From assembly GCA_903877945.1 (NCBI GenBank), contig CAIRFY010000393.1:1-7023 (forward strand): a stretch of 7,023 bases of DNA. Direction: 5' to 3'. A model generated the notes under the pieces. It was not told the origin of the DNA, did not search any database, and saw only the letters and a list, made by a program, of their open reading frames with translations. Position numbers and translations under genes: made by a program. The DNA comes from an uncultured Oscillochloris sp. Its GTDB lineage: Bacteria > Chloroflexota > Chloroflexia > Chloroflexales > Chloroflexaceae. This document shows, one piece after another, positions 5,077-7,023 of this stretch (positions are counted from its first letter, which is position 1; the number at the start of each line of letters is the position of its first letter).

Positions 5077-6879
5077 ATGATCGATACACAGAAGGTACCC
5101 ACACGTGCGGAGGCCGCACTGGAATACACATGGGATCTAGGACTGATCTTCACTGACGCCGACGTGTGGAATACCGAGCTTGGGGCGCTGGAGGAGCGCG
5201 CCCAGGAGTTCCTGGCGCTACAGGGTACGCTGGGACAGGGGCCAGGCTATTTGCTGACCGCCCTGCGCCTGCGCGACGAGGTGGGCCGTCGGCTCTGGGC
5301 GCTCTACGTCTACGCGCATCAGCTCAAGGACTCGGACAGCACCAGCCCCGTCGGGCAGGCACTCAACGAGCGGGCTGGCTCATTTGTCGCCCGCACCTCA
5401 GTGGCCCTGGCCTTCATTGACCCGGAGATTCTGTCGATCCCCCAGGAGACATTGACGGCTTGGCTGGCCCAAGAAGCCGGGCTGGAGCTGTATTCCTACG
5501 AACTAGAGAAACTCAACAAGCAGCGCGACCACGTCCGCTCGGCTGAAGTCGAGAGCTTGCTTGCGCAGTTTAGCGATGTCACCCGCGCACCCTACGAGAT
5601 CTTCGGGATGCTGAATAACTCCGACATTAGCCTGCCGGATATCACCGATGAGCAGGGGGCCACCGTACAACTCTCACACGCACGCTACGGTCGCTATATC
5701 GAGAGCAGCGACCGGCGGGTGCGCCACGACGCCTTTAAGGGGCTCTACAACGCCTACAAGCCCTTTCGCAACACCCTGGCTACCACCCTCAGTACGGCGG
5801 TGCGTACCCACGCCCTCGACGCCCGCGTGCGCAACTACGGTTCGGCCCTGGAGGCGGCGCTCAAGCCGAACGAAATCCCGCTGGATGTCTACCACAACCT
5901 GATCGGCACGATTGAGGCTAACCTGCCGAAGCTGCATCGCTACATGGACATCCGCAAGAGGATCATGGGCCTGGACGACCTACGGATCTACGATCTCTAC
6001 ACGCCACCGGTGCCCGAGGTGGCCCTGGAGATCACCTACGCCGAGGCTCAGGAGATGATGCTGGCAGCGTTTGCGCCCCTCGGGTCGAGCTACGGCGCGG
6101 CCCTGCGCGAGAGCTTTAGCAACCGCTGGATCGATGTCTACGAAAATGTGGGTAAGCGGAGCGGAGCCTACAGCGGCGGGGCCTTCGGCACGCCGCCCTA
6201 CGTCCTGCTCAACTACCAGGATCGCCTGCACGATGTCTTCACCCTGGCCCACGAGCTAGGCCACTCGATGCACTCCTACTTCACGCGCAAGACCCAGCCC
6301 TTTGTGTACGGCAACTACACGATCTTTGTGGCCGAGGTGGCCTCGACACTCAATGAGGCTCTGCTCACTGACTATCTGCTCAAGCACCACGCCAACGAGC
6401 AACTGCGCAAGCGCCTGCTCGTGCAGCAGCTTGAGGATGTACGCACAACGATCTTCCGCCAGACCATGTTTGCTGCCTTTGAACTGGAGATGCACACACG
6501 GGCCGAGGCGGGCGAGCCGCTGACCGCTGACGGACTGAGCCAGCGCTACTACGAACTGGTGGGTACGTACCACGGCCCGGCGGTGACGCTCGATGAGGAA
6601 ATCGCCTGGGAATGGGCGCGCATCCCGCACTTCTACTACAATTTTTATGTCTACCAGTACGCCACCGGCCTCTCGGCGGCACTCGCCCTCAGCCGACAGA
6701 TCATCGACGAGGGCCAGCCTGCCATCGACCGCTACCTGCGCTTCCTCAGCAGCGGCTCCTCGCAATCCTCGATCAACCTGCTGCGCGGGGCCGGAGTTAA
6801 TATGACCTCGCCCGCCCCGATCCAGGCGGCGATGGACACGTTTGACCGCCTGCTCGACCAGTTGGAGCGGCTGGTATAG
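5077..6879 (+). CDS. pepF: Oligoendopeptidase F, M3 family zinc metallopeptidase (second of two tandem copies)
   Basis: 600 residues. The ATG at 5077 has AAGGA six bases upstream, and its product starts like the first copy (TRAEAALEYTWDLGLIF against PRREEVAPEHTWDLTHIF). An in-frame ATG at 4966 would add 37 residues overlapping the first gene's end and is rejected. The PepF N-terminal domain spans about residues 115-190 (YELEKLNKQRDHVRSAEVESLL). The catalytic part has WIDVYEN, GKRSGAYSGG, HELGH (392-396; E393 catalytic), third zinc ligand E420, the usual following glutamate E427 (ASTLNEALL), and H518..Y520..NFYVYQYATG. All expected motifs are intact, so this copy looks like the canonical enzyme; it is predicted to be cytoplasmic and to cleave short peptides. 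Its stop codon directly abuts the heptamer array, and no terminator is visible. Confidence 0.97.
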   Translation: MIDTQKVPTRAEAALEYTWDLGLIFTDADVWNTELGALEERAQEFLALQGTLGQGPGYLLTALRLRDEVGRRLWALYVYAHQLKDSDSTSPVGQALNERAGSFVARTSVALAFIDPEILSIPQETLTAWLAQEAGLELYSYELEKLNKQRDHVRSAEVESLLAQFSDVTRAPYEIFGMLNNSDISLPDITDEQGATVQLSHARYGRYIESSDRRVRHDAFKGLYNAYKPFRNTLATTLSTAVRTHALDARVRNYGSALEAALKPNEIPLDVYHNLIGTIEANLPKLHRYMDIRKRIMGLDDLRIYDLYTPPVPEVALEITYAEAQEMMLAAFAPLGSSYGAALRESFSNRWIDVYENVGKRSGAYSGGAFGTPPYVLLNYQDRLHDVFTLAHELGHSMHSYFTRKTQPFVYGNYTIFVAEVASTLNEALLTDYLLKHHANEQLRKRLLVQQLEDVRTTIFRQTMFAAFELEMHTRAEAGEPLTADGLSQRYYELVGTYHGPAVTLDEEIAWEWARIPHFYYNFYVYQYATGLSAALALSRQIIDEGQPAIDRYLRFLSSGSSQSSINLLRGAGVNMTSPAPIQAAMDTFDRLLDQLERLV

Positions 6880-7023
6880 CCGATAGCCGATAAACCGATA
6901 GCGGCTAGCCGATAGCCGATAGCCGATAGCCGATAGCCGATAGCCGAAGCCGATAGCCGATAGCCGATAGCCGATAGCCGATAGCCGATAGCCGATAGCC
7001 GATAGCCGATAGCCGATAGCCGA
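6880..7023. repeat. Heptanucleotide tandem array (CCGATAG)n, continuing beyond the right edge
   Basis: The array starts at the base after the pepF stop codon. Imperfect units come first: CCGATAG (6880), CCGATAAA (6887, eight bases), CCGATAG (6895) and CGGCTAG (6902). Five perfect units follow at 6909-6943, then one six-base unit, CCGAAG (6944-6949), then ten perfect units at 6950-7019 and a partial unit to the edge. Variant units lie mainly at the gene-proximal side, as expected for a slippage array with decaying edges. It resembles in form the short heptanucleotide tandem repeats (STRR) known from cyanobacteria; the unit is not claimed to be the same. Confidence 0.97.

Noticed and set aside
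6880..7023. A CRISPR array or intrinsic terminator after pepF
   Set aside because: The unit is only seven bases with no spacers, and there is no stem followed by a T-tract. The palindrome CGGCTAGCCG at 6902-6911 is short and lacks a T-run.

Overview
The window looks like a piece of a chromosome from a GC-rich member of the Chloroflexota, possibly a filamentous Chloroflexales-type organism. That placement is inference from three things: the style of the tetratricopeptide-like, single-membrane-segment, Pro/Thr-rich, DUF4352-like proteins; the PepF sequences; and the abundance of short repeats. No rRNA or other taxonomic marker is present. There is no CRISPR array, phage gene, transposase, tRNA or rRNA.

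Left part, minus strand (1-2206). Two adjacent genes encode paralogous membrane proteins with the same plan: an N-terminal TPR-like helical region, a linker, one membrane segment, a low-complexity Pro/Thr/Ser stretch, and a C-terminal beta-type domain resembling DUF4352. The upstream copy (872-2206) is complete. It has a good sigma70-type promoter (TTGACC, 17 bases, TAAAAT) and a clear ribosome binding site. The downstream copy starts at a GTG at 819 and runs off the left edge. Between them lies a perfect 10-bp GC-rich stem-loop. The downstream copy also carries a 36-bp in-frame tandem repeat.

Middle part (2207-3170). Left of a small XRE-family helix-turn-helix regulator gene (minus strand, 2669-2953) lies a compact, almost fully palindromic element of 169 bp (2461-2629). 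Its ends are inverted repeats beginning CAATAC, and it is bracketed by perfect 10-bp direct repeats (GATCTAAACC). This is the structure expected of a MITE or other non-autonomous inserted element. A short GCGAAGAC tandem repeat sits beside it. The 217-bp divergent intergenic region between the regulator and the first peptidase gene holds candidate promoters in both directions, plus short inverted and direct repeats that could be operators.

Right part, plus strand (3171-6879). Two tandem oligoendopeptidase F genes (M3 family zinc metallopeptidases, 605 and 600 residues) form a likely operon with an 88-bp spacer. Both keep HELGH and the downstream zinc-ligand glutamate. The first has replaced a second glutamate, which I regard as conserved in the family, with glutamine. 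Directly after the second stop codon begins a heptanucleotide tandem array (CCGATAG) that runs off the right edge.

How the genes may work together: the two peptidases probably degrade short peptides in the cytoplasm. The divergent XRE regulator may control them and itself, but this rests only on arrangement and on short repeats. The two membrane proteins have no evident link to the peptidases. I see no clear new multi-gene system. The most notable items are the MITE-like element, the heptamer array, and the presence of two separate tandem paralog pairs in 7 kb.
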